Shown here: one piece after another, positions 27,313 through 35,700 of the stretch
Layout of the letters: every line of letters starts with the position of its first letter
Position numbering within the stretch: the stretch's first letter is position 1
NCBI GenBank assembly: GCA_964568585.1
Contig: CAZMQI010000007.1
Location: forward strand, 1 to 64,000
DNA length: 64,000 nt
Direction: 5' to 3'
From: RGZA01 sp964568585
GTDB lineage: Bacteria > Pseudomonadota > Alphaproteobacteria > UBA9219 > RGZA01
Position numbers and translations under genes: made by a program
The notes under the pieces: model-generated
What the model saw: the letters and a program-made list of their open reading frames with translations, nothing else
What the model was told of the DNA's origin: nothing
Databases searched by the model: none

Positions 27313-27534
27313 TTTTCATCTAAGCCTAGGTTGGAATCTTAATTAAATTCTAAAGTAAATAGTTATTCAACAGCTTCGGCTTATATATTAGATGCTTCTA
27401 TAGTTGCCATCTATTAGAAAAATAATACGCTTTCGGCTTTTCAAAAAAGCAACTATAACAAAGGTGGCCAATCTAATGATTAGCTGGGGCGTTCAAACCC
27501 TTATCAATAGCGGTACTTGGTGCAACCGCAATCG

Positions 27535-27655
27535 CACTCCTCGACTATGGTCGGGGAGGCGCACGTGTATGTCTAAGCCGCAAGGCCAAAGACGTGCGCG
27601 ACCTCTCTATTGATGGGTTTTGAAACTCCCCGATCACCAGTCCTTGTGGGGAGTT
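27535..27655 (+). ncRNA. Structured leader: three consecutive hairpins before a membrane-protein gene
   Basis: Hairpin 1 pairs CTCCTCGA (27537-27544) with TCGGGGAG (27551-27558). Hairpin 2 begins at the next base, GCGCACGT (27559-27566) with ACGTGCGC (27592-27599), and encloses GCC-GCAA-GGC, a GNRA tetraloop hairpin. Hairpin 3 pairs AACTCCCC (27624-27631) with GGGGAGTT (27648-27655) and so buries the Shine-Dalgarno GGGGAG of the gene at 27661. It could be a cis-regulatory RNA or a small RNA; no known riboswitch class is recognised. Confidence 0.5.
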
Positions 27656-27660
27656 GCGAC

Positions 27661-28458
27661 ATGAACTTTGCTTTTCCAAAGATTTTTAGTTCAAAAGTGG
27701 ATGCGTGGAAGTTTTTACTTCTTACAGCATTAATTTTCTGCATCTTCTTTTTTGTTGTTGGTAGTTTTTCGACTGGGTGGCGGTTTGTGCTGGTGTTTGT
27801 TCTTGTAACTATTGCGTGGAATGCCATTTTCAAACCTTCACAATCCATACGCCCATGGCACCAAAGAGTGGCACTAGCGATGCTTTTATCATCTCCATTT
27901 GCTCTAATGGGCTATAGCAGCGAACCCTCCCCCTCTGTAGAAATGGCGGCCGACCAATCTAGCCCACCTTGGGATATAGATGCCGCCACATGGCTCAATA
28001 AAGCTGAAAAGGAAATGATGAGAAAAGCAGTTCACAAGATTTTACAGGACGAGCCTAGCTGCAAGACGGTAATTTATGGCGACAAGAGTGTAAATTTTAA
28101 AAATACTTATTACATTTCTTGCGAACGGAAAAGCGGCGAACTACCAGCATCTTTTAATGTCTGGTTTACAGTAAAGGATATAGCGGATGGTAAGGTGCTT
28201 ACAGCACCAAAGGCGATTTCAGAGGATATTGCACGGGAGGCTTGCATAGATCAGATAAAAGCTAATGTAAGCCACCCTTCTACACTCGATATCCATCATG
28301 TTACCGGATATGCTACAACCGTCTATAACAATGGTACACGCGATGTTGTCCAGACATTCACGGCCAAGAATGTCATGAATCTAAAATTAAAGTTTGAAGC
28401 AAGGTGCCAGATTAGCCCCAAGGGAGAAATCAGTATAAAAATTGCCGAGGTGCCATAG
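27661..28458 (+). CDS. Hypothetical membrane protein, divergent from the STAND NTPase
   Basis: A 265-residue protein with two N-terminal membrane segments (about residues 12-35 and 36-50) and possibly a third (about 63-78), followed by a soluble domain of about 170 residues with paired cysteines. The frame is open from 27610, but ATG 27661 is preferred because GGGGAG sits 7 bases before it. That SD lies in a hairpin stem, so expression may be conditional. No family recognised. It is the only plus-strand gene in the left half of the element and faces away from the NTPase gene. Confidence 0.65.
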   Translation: MNFAFPKIFSSKVDAWKFLLLTALIFCIFFFVVGSFSTGWRFVLVFVLVTIAWNAIFKPSQSIRPWHQRVALAMLLSSPFALMGYSSEPSPSVEMAADQSSPPWDIDAATWLNKAEKEMMRKAVHKILQDEPSCKTVIYGDKSVNFKNTYYISCERKSGELPASFNVWFTVKDIADGKVLTAPKAISEDIAREACIDQIKANVSHPSTLDIHHVTGYATTVYNNGTRDVVQTFTAKNVMNLKLKFEARCQISPKGEISIKIAEVP

Positions 28459-28507
28459 CCAGAAAATTAAATGTAGTATGGGCAGCATTCTGCATGTCAG
28501 GGAGAGC

Positions 28508-29188
28508 TTACGAGGCTTTCTTAATGCCTTGTAGATAGCTATCAACAAATTTTCTGAAACCTGCTTCTGATAGCTCAACTTTGACTATTTTAGGAAAATT
28601 TTCCCAGTTATCTCCTTTCTTTTTGGAGAAAGTTCTAAACCACTTTTCAATAGTTGTTCCGTTTCTAATTGCTGATGAAGAAGAATTTTCTGAATTATCC
28701 CTGTTCTTTACTTGTAAGGTGGCCCATTCACCATTGGACTTTTTATGAATAAAATCGATTGCTTTAACAATCGATCCTGAGCACCAGACCCAACCGTGAT
28801 CTTCTACTACACTGGCTATATACCTTTCCAGAATGTCACCTATCAAATTCTCTGCACCCATGGAAAGATTGTGTAATTCGACGGCGCGTTCAAGTTCATT
28901 TTTTGGCACATCGAAATACTTGTCTAAAATAAAACTGACCATTTCATCCGGTACAGTAGATGGGGGGCTGGGTGCACGTGGGTCGCGGCTGCTGATAAAG
29001 TTTTCCGCTTGTCGTCTGATATAATCTTCTGAACCTATAACTAAGTCTTTCCCGCCTCGTAATGCGGCGGCGGTTTCTGGATTATCAGTCAAAAATTCGA
29101 TAAGTATGCTAAATCTGTCCGCAAGGGTGGGGCTAAGTTGCTTCATGATTTTCTTAGCTAACTCAGCCGATGATTTGTCAAACGACAT
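28508..29188 (-). CDS. Type II restriction endonuclease, SinI-like
   Basis: A 226-residue nuclease beside a C5 cytosine methyltransferase, same strand, 62 bp after it. The segment AIDFI (D145) and LQVKNR (Q159-V-K161), followed by ENSSSSAIRNG and a KWFR segment, resembles the SinI family, which cuts GGWCC (recognised from memory of the family, not searched). Q replaces the usual Glu in the PD-(D/E)XK triad, as in several related nucleases. Specificity is therefore a prediction. Small size and single domain are normal for this class. Confidence 0.7.
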   Translation of the reverse strand: MSFDKSSAELAKKIMKQLSPTLADRFSILIEFLTDNPETAAALRGGKDLVIGSEDYIRRQAENFISSRDPRAPSPPSTVPDEMVSFILDKYFDVPKNELERAVELHNLSMGAENLIGDILERYIASVVEDHGWVWCSGSIVKAIDFIHKKSNGEWATLQVKNRDNSENSSSSAIRNGTTIEKWFRTFSKKKGDNWENFPKIVKVELSEAGFRKFVDSYLQGIKKAS

Positions 29189-29250
29189 GTGTAGATACCT
29201 CCGTTACCCAGAGATATTACAAGTATATTGAGTATTATGCCAGACTGCAG

Positions 29251-30678
29251 TCACGCAGCATCAAGTGCTGCAAATAAGTCGTCAGTGGAGAGCGCATTGT
29301 TTAATTTCTTTTTAGTGTCCTGTTCCCATGAGACATCGTCTGTATTCTTGTAGCGGGAATAAGGGAAATTTGATGGCGGGTTGATAGCTTTGCCACTCAT
29401 GTGGGCAAGGATAGTTCTGCCAATAGCTTCGCCCAGTCCTACAGGCACAGCATTTCCAATTTGGCGATATTGATCTATCAGCGAGCCGCATACTTCCCAG
29501 TCATCAGGAAATTGTTGGATACGTTTATATTCCTGTATGCTCAGCGGGCGATGTTCCTCAGGGTGACAAATATCTGTAGCTGGCATTGCTGGATGGGTCA
29601 CTAAAGTACAACTGGGTTTATCCCACGCAAGTCGTCGCAAAAATCCTGTCTTGCCGCCGCCAGAATAATAAGATTTACCGAGTGCTTGTTTTTGTAATTC
29701 AGTCGGTAGGTGTTTCCAATATTGGCCATTTTTTAGCATGCGATAGTAGGCTAAGCGGTTCTCTGGAAAGTCTATGTGCTTGGCTTGTGTAATATCAAGA
29801 TCACCAATCGCATCCCTTAAAGTAAGCCAGCGGGGCAAACCAAATTCTGGGCTATCTGAATGTGTAGGATTCATATATGGCACTTTGCTACCATCTCGGT
29901 AACATATCATCACCACACGTTCACGCACCTGCGGAACACCATAATTAGCCGTATTATACAAGTTAAAGCTAACACTATAACCCCCGGTTCTTAGTAGCTG
30001 TATTATGTGCGCCAACGCTCCACCCGGTTTTTCGTTTTCTTGCAATGTGGCTTTATCTTTACCCCTTTGCGAGTGGGGGCGATGGTTGAGAGGGGCAGAG
30101 AGGATGCCGCGCACATTTTCTATGACAGCATACTTGGGGCGTAGTGAAAGGATAAGATCAATATAATTTAGGAATACATTCCCACGCACATCATTAAAGC
30201 CTTTTCGGCTTCCTGCTGTGGAGAAGGCTTGGCATGGCGGGCCACCAACGATAATGTCAACTTCGCCTGCATTTATTCCTGCATAATTCAAAATATCCGT
30301 TGGGCTATACGCAGTGATGTCTCCTATAAGGGCTATATCAGGGCGATTTGCAAGAATGGTTTGGCGGCAGCGTTTGTCTACTTCACAAGCGAGGGCAATT
30401 TCTATCCCGGCCTTTTCTAAGCCAAGATCAAGCCCCATTGCACCCGTAAAGAAAGACAATGCTTTTAGGGTAGAGTGCTTTACTTTGCTTGGCTTATCTA
30501 AGGGGTTTTCCTGCGTCCGTTTGCGTAGGTATTTTTCTAAGGAAGTTGGATCAACAACCCAAGTTTTTCCGATTTGTTGCCCCTTTAATGCTTTGTCTCG
30601 TAACAGTGTTCTTATTCGTTGTTCCGAAACGCCTAAGGTGCTTGCAGCTTCTTTTGAAGAAAGGAAGGGTATGTTCAT
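29251..30678 (-). CDS. DNA (cytosine-5) methyltransferase with N-terminal helix-turn-helix
   Basis: A 475-residue C5 methyltransferase. Residues 4-50 are an excisionase/MerR-like HTH (SKEAASTLGVSEQRIRTLL). The catalytic part begins near 70 with motif I FFTGAMGLDLGL, motif IV GGPPCQAFSTAG (nucleophile C149), motif VI ENVRG (187-191), motif VIII QVRERVVMICY, motif IX RPLSIQEYKRIQQFPDDW and motif X YRQIGNAVP. It protects DNA from the SinI-like endonuclease encoded just downstream. The HTH may let the enzyme repress its own operon, as known for M.EcoRII and M.SsoII (family knowledge; the binding site is not identified). Confidence 0.92.
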   Translation of the reverse strand: MNIPFLSSKEAASTLGVSEQRIRTLLRDKALKGQQIGKTWVVDPTSLEKYLRKRTQENPLDKPSKVKHSTLKALSFFTGAMGLDLGLEKAGIEIALACEVDKRCRQTILANRPDIALIGDITAYSPTDILNYAGINAGEVDIIVGGPPCQAFSTAGSRKGFNDVRGNVFLNYIDLILSLRPKYAVIENVRGILSAPLNHRPHSQRGKDKATLQENEKPGGALAHIIQLLRTGGYSVSFNLYNTANYGVPQVRERVVMICYRDGSKVPYMNPTHSDSPEFGLPRWLTLRDAIGDLDITQAKHIDFPENRLAYYRMLKNGQYWKHLPTELQKQALGKSYYSGGGKTGFLRRLAWDKPSCTLVTHPAMPATDICHPEEHRPLSIQEYKRIQQFPDDWEVCGSLIDQYRQIGNAVPVGLGEAIGRTILAHMSGKAINPPSNFPYSRYKNTDDVSWEQDTKKKLNNALSTDDLFAALDAA

Positions 30679-30718
30679 GAGTTCGATTGAGAAACAAATT
30701 ATATACCCAAAAATATAA

Positions 30719-31097
30719 GCCTATTCTAAACAATAACAAGGCGAATCAAGATTGTTTTTAATTCAGCAATATGAAGTCTGATGCGGAAATTAATTTTTCG
30801 ACATGACATTAATTTCCAACATGAAGTTTCTACGCCATGTATGAAGCGTACATGAGCTTGAATGACCGACCGTCAGCCGACTTTTTATATTCTCGACCTT
30901 TTTTAATTTTCACCTAGTTGTCAGTAAGCCGAGTCAACCGAGTTGACCCAGTTTTTACTTGGTAAGTAAGTAAATAGGTAAAAGTTGAGCTTTCCCCTTT
31001 TTTCGATATATTAAGGAAAAACCCGTCCTACCCGGTCAACTCGGCTAAAGCTTTATAAATTGGGCTTCTTGCATTTTTAATGCGGTCTCAACCCGGC
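30719..31097. other. Non-coding stretch with repeated AGCCGRGTTGA motifs (possible replication origin)
   Basis: No credible gene. A palindrome GTCAAC-CGA-GTTGAC lies at 30933-30947 inside AGCCGAG...TTGACC. The motif AGCCGAGTTGACC recurs on the minus strand at 31034-31046, and AGCCGGGTTGA near 31087-31097 at the primase stop. Such iteron-like sites beside a P4-type primase-helicase gene could be its origin, or operators of the methyltransferase gene. Confidence 0.4.
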
Positions 31098-33299
31098 TTA
31101 AAATGGTGCGTCCTCCGTCCCCGGTTGCCTTGGAACAACAACCCAATCAACGCTCCCTTCCCAGTTATATTCAAATTTTGATATATTCCATTGCTTACGT
31201 GCTTCTTGTAACGGCGGAAGCAACCAGCCCCGCCCTCCGTTCCTGACTTTCTCGCAGCCCATGGCTTTCAAAAAACGACCAGCGCTAGTTTGATTTAACT
31301 TTGCCATTTTTTGGAATGTGGGTGATGGCAAAAATACACGTTCACCTCTCCATTCACCTGGCACCTCACCATCATAAAGCAAATCAAACCACGCCCTGTC
31401 TCCACCGCGCAGGGAACGCTGCATTTGTTCACTAAGGGCTGTATTCGCTGGTATATCGCGGCGTGGATGCCAATCGCCAAGTTCTAGATTTTGAAGAAAA
31501 TAGAGCATAGCTGCAGCCCCACCATTTTCCATTTCTGTGTTTACTTCTTTAAACCAACTAAAGTTTTTAACAGCTTCAGTTGAAGCATCGAAAACTGCGA
31601 ACCGCCGTTCATCAGCGGAAGCAGAAATCACCCAGCCTGAATTGGAAGCCATCATTACGTGAAGGTGATTAGGCACTTGAATGAGGTCTTTGCCTTTATT
31701 TTCTATTGCAATTGTTGGTTCCGTTATGAGACCTTTCAAAACGGCTTCTGCATCTTTGTCATTCGGCAATACTGCTTCATCGGCAAAAAGCATTACGCAG
31801 TCGCGCAAATGACCGTTGAACCTTCCTGTTAAATGCTGTGCAGAAACGATGTGCAGTCCATGTTGGCCAAAAAGGTTTTTTACCCAACGGCAGAATGTTC
31901 CCTTACCTGTGCCCTTGCCTCCGCGCAAGACCAGTGCCACCTCAGCTGGTTTGTCAGGGTTTTGAACCGACCACGCAACCCATTTGATGATATAGTCAAA
32001 AGCTTCTTTATCACGCTTAGCGAGCACCTGCCAAATATGCTGCTCCATTTTCTGCCAAGAGCCTTGCTGAGGTTCAAAATTAAAACCCTGCCATAAATTA
32101 AAAGTGTTTTCCGGTACGGTACCCTTGGGAATGAACTCGATCCGCTCATATTGCCGTCTGTTTGGGTGATCCAGCCAAAAATTACCTAAAGGTTTATAGA
32201 TTGGGTTACCTTTCGCGTCATTGCCAGTTACGATTTTCTGATTCATATAACGATTTTTAAAATCGCTGAACGATTGCGTTGTTAAAGTTTTACGATGTTG
32301 GTTATCTCCAGAAATATCTTCCTTGAAAGAAACCACGCGACATAGACCGCCTTCATTTTCAACGACAAAAAACTTTGTGTTTAATAGTTGCACTGCCTTT
32401 TCCAAATCATTAGCAACTTCACTATGTCCGCTGACGTAGTTGAAATCATGTGGCCTAGGTGAAGCTGCTGTAAGCCACTTGTTGAGTGTGTTTTGTAAGC
32501 TGGTCACCCCAAGCAGGCTGCACAACGCATGAAGTCCGGTGGTTGGCTCGTTTGCCTCCACTTTTTTTAATGTGCCGCTAGCCTTGCGACGTTTATCCGC
32601 TTCTTCATCGTCAGCTAACGATGCAACAAAAACTGTCAACTCGTCTGCTTCATCAACATTGAAGCCAGCACGGAGTAATGCCCCGCAGAGTGCCATGCAG
32701 ATATTATCACGGTTCCCTTTTGTTCGCGGATAGCAGCGAAGGATAACAGCTAAAAAAGCGCACAAATTGGTTTTACGGACAATTTCTAACCAAGGCATGC
32801 TTGGAAAGCTCGTGGGCATGCCGTTAAGCCATTTTAAGGTGACGCCTGATGGGTGAACAGATGGCGGCATCATTGTTTGCCCGCCATTCGCCCGTACTTC
32901 TAAAACAACAGCTTTTTTGAAACAAAGTTGATCCGTTTGCCCGGCGGTAAGCCTTAACTGAATCGTTTGTCCGCTATTGTCTGTACGGATTAAGCGATGC
33001 GTAATACCGGCTCCGTCCCTGTGAACAGCAGGGCAATCGGCAAAAAGATGGTCAGCAATTTTTGAAGCTTCATGCCAATCAAAATCAAGATCAATGAGAC
33101 CGGAGCTGGGATCACCGAGTACAAAGCCGATGTTATCATCTGCTTTGAATACAGCTGAGGCTTCAGCAATGTCTTTGATACCTGCTGTCCAGCTTTTGAG
33201 ACGCGGACGTTTTTCTTTCGCATAGAGTGGGGTAATCGCAATGCCTAATTGGATGTAGTGTTTAATCGCTTCATCAAGCGTGCTGGGGCTATTTATCAT
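31098..33299 (-). CDS. Primase-polymerase / SF3-type helicase fusion (P4-alpha-like replication protein)
   Basis: A 733-residue replication protein. The N-terminal prim-pol domain has the metal-binding LIDLDFD (68-74) followed by an HRLIR segment. The C-terminal helicase domain has Walker A GGKGTGKGT (about 459-467) and a Walker B-like LFADEA, plus ASNSGW, matching D5/DUF5906-type primase-helicases. It would start and unwind the element's own replication, as in P4-like satellites. It lies 2 bp after the AlpA-like gene, in one operon. Confidence 0.88.
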   Translation of the reverse strand: MINSPSTLDEAIKHYIQLGIAITPLYAKEKRPRLKSWTAGIKDIAEASAVFKADDNIGFVLGDPSSGLIDLDFDWHEASKIADHLFADCPAVHRDGAGITHRLIRTDNSGQTIQLRLTAGQTDQLCFKKAVVLEVRANGGQTMMPPSVHPSGVTLKWLNGMPTSFPSMPWLEIVRKTNLCAFLAVILRCYPRTKGNRDNICMALCGALLRAGFNVDEADELTVFVASLADDEEADKRRKASGTLKKVEANEPTTGLHALCSLLGVTSLQNTLNKWLTAASPRPHDFNYVSGHSEVANDLEKAVQLLNTKFFVVENEGGLCRVVSFKEDISGDNQHRKTLTTQSFSDFKNRYMNQKIVTGNDAKGNPIYKPLGNFWLDHPNRRQYERIEFIPKGTVPENTFNLWQGFNFEPQQGSWQKMEQHIWQVLAKRDKEAFDYIIKWVAWSVQNPDKPAEVALVLRGGKGTGKGTFCRWVKNLFGQHGLHIVSAQHLTGRFNGHLRDCVMLFADEAVLPNDKDAEAVLKGLITEPTIAIENKGKDLIQVPNHLHVMMASNSGWVISASADERRFAVFDASTEAVKNFSWFKEVNTEMENGGAAAMLYFLQNLELGDWHPRRDIPANTALSEQMQRSLRGGDRAWFDLLYDGEVPGEWRGERVFLPSPTFQKMAKLNQTSAGRFLKAMGCEKVRNGGRGWLLPPLQEARKQWNISKFEYNWEGSVDWVVVPRQPGTEDAPF

Positions 33300-33301
33300 G
33301 G

Positions 33302-33523
33302 TTAGCCCTCCGTCGTATTAGATTTGGAGCGATCTGCCATAAATTTTTCAATGTCAGATTTCTTATAACGTACAGCACCAGCAAGCTTCGAATACTTTGG
33401 TCCGCCACCTTTATATCGCCAAAGTTCTAGGCATTTTTTACTTAGGCTCAGATAAGCCGCTGTTTGTTTGGTATCAAGATACTCTGGTTGTGGTAAGTGC
33501 CGTGGGATGTAATCAGTAAGCAT
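33302..33523 (-). CDS. AlpA/excisionase-like helix-turn-helix protein
   Basis: A 73-residue MerR-like (HTH_17) protein: YLDTKQTAAYLSLSKKCLELW is the helix-turn-helix (split here at residue 15-35) and KYSKLAGAVRYKKSDIEKFM the wing. Such proteins regulate or help excise satellite elements (AlpA of CP4-57, Vis of P4). The stop is 2 bp before the primase start, which suggests that it opens the replication operon. Confidence 0.85.
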   Translation of the reverse strand: MLTDYIPRHLPQPEYLDTKQTAAYLSLSKKCLELWRYKGGGPKYSKLAGAVRYKKSDIEKFMADRSKSNTTEG

Positions 33524-33903
33524 AGGGGATTCCTTTTTATAAGGCTGGCCCCGGATATGCTGGATGTAGCGATATCACCGACAGGCCAGCGCTGGTTGAA
33601 ACGCTGAATTCTGTCGGCCACTTCGTATCGCGAATTGAAGGTTCTGGGCCCCCGCTTTTGCAGCCCGCCGGTTGATGCTCTCTATGACATTTCTGTTCAT
33701 GACTGATCAACGTAATCAGCATACACAATCTGAAATAGGAATTTCAACCAGTTTCGGCGTTCAAAAAGATGGAGTGCTTCCTATACTGTCCTAAACTTGA
33801 CCAAACCCAGAAATATTCAATTAAATTGGTGCATGTATCATAATAAAAAAGCCCCTTCTACAGGTAGAAGGGGCATAGTTTTAATTTATAAATGTTCAGA
33901 TGT
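33524..33903. other. Non-coding stretch upstream of the alpA-primase operon
   Basis: About 380 bp without a convincing gene. It holds an inverted repeat GCTGGCC (33543-33549) / GGCCAGC (33584-33590), a 20-bp segment at 33778-33797 that matches 18 of 20 bases of 34322-34341 at the integrase 3' end, and a terminator at 33845-33874. The promoter of the minus-strand operon should lie here. Confidence 0.5.
33845..33874 (-). terminator. Rho-independent terminator
   Basis: Read on the minus strand, GCCCCTTCTA and TAGAAGGGGC form a perfect 10-bp stem with a 4-base loop, followed by six T. It ends the transcript of the 33904-34260 gene and probably of the integrase gene upstream of it. Confidence 0.9.
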
Positions 33904-34260
33904 TTAACTAAGGGTAATGGAATCACCTTCTTCAAACGTTGTTTTTAGCGACCAAAGAATTTTGGCAGCTTCAAATAACTTCTTGTTGCCCGCGTCACCA
34001 GCTGCAAGATGGATAAATTCAGCTGTATGGTACACATGCCAAATAAAGTCTTTTGCCAGTTCTTCGGGGTCATAACTTTTAGGTAAAATCATCGCTTGGC
34101 ATAAGCAAAGAGCTTGCAAGACGATGAAGTCATTGCCGTTGTATTTTTCTCCATCGCCATCGTAAATCCATTTAAAAGCACGGCGTAGTTGTTCGTGAAG
34201 TAAATCCCAATGCGGCTCTGGATAAGTCTCTTCTTCGTTTAGTTCTTCTTGTTCTGACAT
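33904..34260 (-). CDS. Hypothetical acidic protein of the element
   Basis: A 118-residue acidic, soluble protein with no recognised domain. It begins MSEQEELNEEE and contains helical segments (FIVLQALCLCQAMIL; WHVYHTAEFIHLA). It lies between the integrase (48 bp upstream) and a strong terminator, so it is probably expressed with the integrase. A regulatory or anti-defence role cannot be told. Confidence 0.7.
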   Translation of the reverse strand: MSEQEELNEEETYPEPHWDLLHEQLRRAFKWIYDGDGEKYNGNDFIVLQALCLCQAMILPKSYDPEELAKDFIWHVYHTAEFIHLAAGDAGNKKLFEAAKILWSLKTTFEEGDSITLS

Positions 34261-34308
34261 GTGCGCTCCTGTTGTTGGGTTGATAATTTCTTACCCATAA
34301 CCTCAGGA

Positions 34309-35523
34309 CTAATTTTTTTCATTCCTACACTGTCCTAAGCTATCTTTTTCACACATTTTCAAATGCAGCTTTAAATAATCCGCCACTTTCTGCTGCTGCA
34401 CGCGCAGATATTCAAAGTCCTGACGGATATAGCCAGCCGTAACGCTGCCCTTGGCGGGGCGGTGGTTCGTAAGCACATCAATATCGTAAGGTGATAGGCC
34501 TGCATTGTTTGCAGCAGTAGTATATGTATCACGCAAGCGGTGAGGTGAGGGTAGGCCTTGCCGTTGTTCTTTGGGTTCTTGAACAGGAATTAATTTGTTT
34601 CCCTTGCGACTGAAGGTTGGAAATACCCATGGGCAGTTATCACCGAACAATATCCGGTTCTGCCGTTCTCGGCGTTCAAGAATTTCAAGGCAGATGTCGG
34701 GCAATGGAATAGTAAACGCTCGATCTTCGCCGCCCTTCGGTTTGGGGCGATGAAGGCTGGCTTTGGTGAGGTCAATATCTTCCCACCGGATACTTGCAGC
34801 ATCACGGCGGCGAATGCCCGTGAAAAGCACAAACAACTGATAGTCCCGGCGTACTGGATTTTTGATCTTCTTGGTCAGGTTAAACCAAGCAGGCAATTTA
34901 TCTGCTGGAATAGGTTCTTGCCGTCTGCGTTCTTTGAACCAATGCACAGCGATGATGGGGCATGGTGGTAAGTGCTCATATTCCTTCATAGCGGTGTTGT
35001 ATATTGCCCTGAAGTTTTGCATGGCACGGTTGGCTACAACATGCCCATGCTTTTCGCCAATCAGCGTATGGCGTTCTCTCACCTCGCTACGGCTGATTTT
35101 ATCAATGGGTCTATCCCACCAATCCTTGAGGTAGTTATCCATCGTGAATTGATAGTTATTAAGTGTGCCCTCCGCAGCATCTTTTCTTTTCAAAAGGTCT
35201 TTATGTATTTGATAGCAGGAAAGAAGCGTTATGTTCGTCATAAGCTTGGCTGTTTGAATTTCAACAGGGTCTTGCCCTGAATCCATAGATGCAAGGATTT
35301 TGCGAGCTTCTTTGCGCGCTTCATCGGTAGTCCAAGTACCATGGCGGCCTATGTTGATCCTGCGGCTTTTCCCCCGGATATCTTTTTGAGCGATATAGGA
35401 TTTAGATTGGCGGCTCACCAGCAACCCAAAGCCTTTTAAATCTGTGTCGAAGTAGAGCTTCTGCCCGTTTTCAGTGAGCGGCATGCGCTCAACTTCAGTT
35501 TTTGTAAGTTTCATAAGAGGCAT
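34309..35523 (-). CDS. int: Tyrosine integrase of the element
   Basis: A 404-residue site-specific recombinase of the P4/CP4 group. The N-terminal DUF4102-type arm-binding domain includes YFDTDLKGFGLLV and GRHGTWT. Catalytic residues: R238 (FTGIRRRD), H328 and R331 (HRLRDTY), H354 (LTNHRP) and nucleophile Y365 (TAGYIRQ). It should recombine the GTTTCCTAAACT cores in the tRNA anticodon loop. It is not at the element edge: a plus-strand nuclease-like gene lies between it and attR. A GTAAGG motif sits 27 bp before its start. Confidence 0.94.
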   Translation of the reverse strand: MPLMKLTKTEVERMPLTENGQKLYFDTDLKGFGLLVSRQSKSYIAQKDIRGKSRRINIGRHGTWTTDEARKEARKILASMDSGQDPVEIQTAKLMTNITLLSCYQIHKDLLKRKDAAEGTLNNYQFTMDNYLKDWWDRPIDKISRSEVRERHTLIGEKHGHVVANRAMQNFRAIYNTAMKEYEHLPPCPIIAVHWFKERRRQEPIPADKLPAWFNLTKKIKNPVRRDYQLFVLFTGIRRRDAASIRWEDIDLTKASLHRPKPKGGEDRAFTIPLPDICLEILERRERQNRILFGDNCPWVFPTFSRKGNKLIPVQEPKEQRQGLPSPHRLRDTYTTAANNAGLSPYDIDVLTNHRPAKGSVTAGYIRQDFEYLRVQQQKVADYLKLHLKMCEKDSLGQCRNEKN

Positions 35524-35549
35524 CTGGCTGGCCGAAAATAAGGTTTCAA

Positions 35550-35555
35550 GTAAGG
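35550..35555 (+). repeat. GTAAGG motif beside the integrase start
   Basis: A single copy of the putative arm motif (context AAGTAAGGTC) lies in the 177-bp gap between int and the divergent 35701 gene. Binding here could let the integrase control its own promoter. The rest of that gap shows no other clear signal. Confidence 0.4.
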
Positions 35556-35700
35556 TCGAACCATATTTTCAAAGAGACAAAAGACAACAAGAAATTAGCC
35601 CCCTAGCGGTGTTTTAGGAAACAATAGAACAGCTTAGTACTTCAAGTGGTGTATCTACTCAAAAGAGGGTATATTTTTACATTCAAAAATTGGTCATCTA

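Noticed and set aside
33537..33728. Small open frame upstream of the AlpA-like gene
   Set aside because: Composition is not protein-like, no ribosome site precedes it, and the segment holds an inverted repeat more typical of a regulatory region.
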